The position numbers were made by a program, and so were the translations under genes. DNA of 7,008 nt from Candidatus Zixiibacteriota bacterium (lineage in GTDB: Bacteria; Zixibacteria; MSB-5A5; GN15; PGXB01): positions 1 through 7,008 of the forward strand of contig JAUVBC010000114.1 of assembly GCA_030591405.1 (NCBI GenBank). Direction: 5' to 3'. The notes under the pieces are model-generated. The model was given only the letters and a program-made list of their open reading frames with translations, made no database searches and was not told the origin of the DNA. Shown piece after piece: positions 6,298 through 7,008 of this stretch. The stretch's first letter is position 1; every line of letters starts with the position of its first letter.

Positions 6298-6844
6298 AGA
6301 TAAAATCATCAGGGGAGTCCAGCTGATTTTAGATGGGATCGGCGAGGATCCCAATCGTGAGGGACTGAAACGAACCCCCGAACGGGTCTTTGAATTCTAT
6401 AAAGAATTCTTAAGCGGAATTAAAAGCAAACCTGAGAAAGCTCTGAAGCTGTACACAACTCCAAATAAAGACGAACTGATTATTGTCAAAGATATTTCTT
6501 TTTATTCGATGTGCGAACATCATCTTCTCCCCTTCTTTGGCAAGGCGCATATAGCATATATTCCCCAAGAAAACAAAATCACCGGTTTTTCGCATCTTGT
6601 CAAAATTGTCGAAACATTGGCGCATCGTCCGACCGTGCAGGAAGAGTTGACCTCGAGTATCGCCGATACAATTTTGAAAGTAGTTGCACCTAAGGGTCTG
6701 CTGGTTATTATCGAGGCGGAGCATCTTTGTCTGACGATGATCGGTGTCAAAAATACCGGATCTAATACGGTGACCTCGGCGGTGCGCGGGATACTTCGCA
6801 AACAAGCGACCCGCGCCGAAGCAATGTCATTGATAAATAAGTAA
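6290..6844 (+). CDS. folE: GTP cyclohydrolase I, with altered triphosphate-site residues
   Basis: GTP cyclohydrolase I (type IA) converts GTP to 7,8-dihydroneopterin triphosphate and formate, the first step to folate and other pterins. The product is 184 residues from the ATG at 6290. This start gives the usual MDxxKI..GVQLILDGIGEDPNREGL beginning; GAAGG (6282-6286) lies 3 bases before it, and upstream ATGs at 6239 and 6254 lie inside ftsH. The zinc site is intact: C75 and H78 in SMCEHH, C147 in EHLCLTM. H77, H145, S101, Q117 and E118 also match. Relative to E. coli numbering, with identical spacing, K136, R139 and R185, which I recall as triphosphate ligands, are H102, K105 and I151. This is odd for the family; the protein may be a divergent FolE or use a changed substrate. 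The 8-bp overlap with ftsH (ATGGATAA) suggests translational coupling. Family assignment is sure; exact activity less so. Confidence 0.93.
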   Translation: MDKDKIIRGVQLILDGIGEDPNREGLKRTPERVFEFYKEFLSGIKSKPEKALKLYTTPNKDELIIVKDISFYSMCEHHLLPFFGKAHIAYIPQENKITGFSHLVKIVETLAHRPTVQEELTSSIADTILKVVAPKGLLVIIEAEHLCLTMIGVKNTGSNTVTSAVRGILRKQATRAEAMSLINK

Positions 6845-7008
6845 AATTCCTGATTGAGTTTTAATCACAATTGAAATAGCAATAGAAAACCCACCGCAAG
6901 GGGCTTGTTGAAAAAGTTATGTTTTTCAGGCATGGTTTATGGTTATTGTTTTTAATATCCTAACATCATGGATTTTATGCCATAATCGTTCTACAACATT
7001 TAAAATAG
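6845..7008. other. Gene-poor region after folE
   Basis: AT-rich sequence with no convincing gene. It contains CCCACCGCAAG (6890-6900), matching the left arm and centre of the palindrome in tilS, then GGGC and a short stem-loop. On the minus strand a frame without stops enters from the right edge at 7006 and ends at a TGA at 6928-6926 (26 codons: starts ILNVVERLWHK). Such a short open frame is expected often by chance in any sequence, so it is not called as a gene. No clear intrinsic terminator for the tilS-folE operon is visible. Confidence 0.5.
6909..6928. repeat. Stem-loop downstream of folE
   Basis: TGAAAAA (6909-6915) and TTTTTCA (6922-6928) are perfect 7-bp complements around a 6-base loop GTTATG. 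The stem is almost all A:T, so it would be a poor intrinsic terminator. It follows GGGCTTGT directly; such a sequence can sit at the end of a mobile element or a dispersed repeat, but the partner end is not in the window. Confidence 0.4.

Noticed and set aside
6391..6409. Two GAATTC sites separated by TATAAA in folE
   Set aside because: They encode the ordinary EFYKEF helix of FolE; short AT-rich repeats of this kind are expected by chance.

Overview
The window holds an ordinary bacterial housekeeping locus with several odd details. The small-type PurL, an outer-membrane-type lipoprotein signal and sigma70-like promoters suggest a Gram-negative-type bacterium. The intergenic palindromes and mixed base composition remind me of uncultured FCB-like lineages such as Candidatus Zixibacteria, but the window cannot prove that placement.

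Left part, minus strand: positions 1-1424 carry the first 474 codons of purL (phosphoribosylformylglycinamidine synthase II), which runs off the left edge. Its 179-bp upstream gap holds a strong Shine-Dalgarno site, a 54-bp nested inverted repeat and a TTGACT-N17-TATATT promoter. Next, also on the minus strand, is a 191-residue predicted lipoprotein of unknown function (1604-2179). It has its own near-consensus promoter (TTGACA-N17-TATATT).

Right part, plus strand, divergent from the above: tilS (2301-3719), hpt (3688-4248), ftsH (4312-6297) and folE (6290-6844). tilS/hpt overlap by 32 bp and ftsH/folE by 8 bp; hpt/ftsH are 63 bp apart. tilS-hpt-ftsH is a gene order known from many bacteria, and folE next to ftsH is also known. 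TilS makes lysidine on tRNA-Ile2, Hpt salvages purines, FtsH is the membrane AAA+ protease, and FolE starts pterin/folate synthesis from GTP. With purL across the divergent junction, purine synthesis, purine salvage and GTP use meet in this locus. The last 164 bp (6845-7008) hold no convincing gene, only a stem-loop and part of a possible repeat.

Most worth a second look: (1) a perfect GC-rich palindrome inside tilS that matches a 7-residue length excess in the protein, as if a small palindromic element had inserted in frame; (2) a FolE with all three triphosphate-binding basic residues changed but the zinc site intact; (3) an Hpt with EG instead of the usual ED in the PRPP motif; (4) the nested hairpin in the purL leader. 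I saw no CRISPR array, no complete insertion sequence, no RNA gene and no clearly new multi-gene system.
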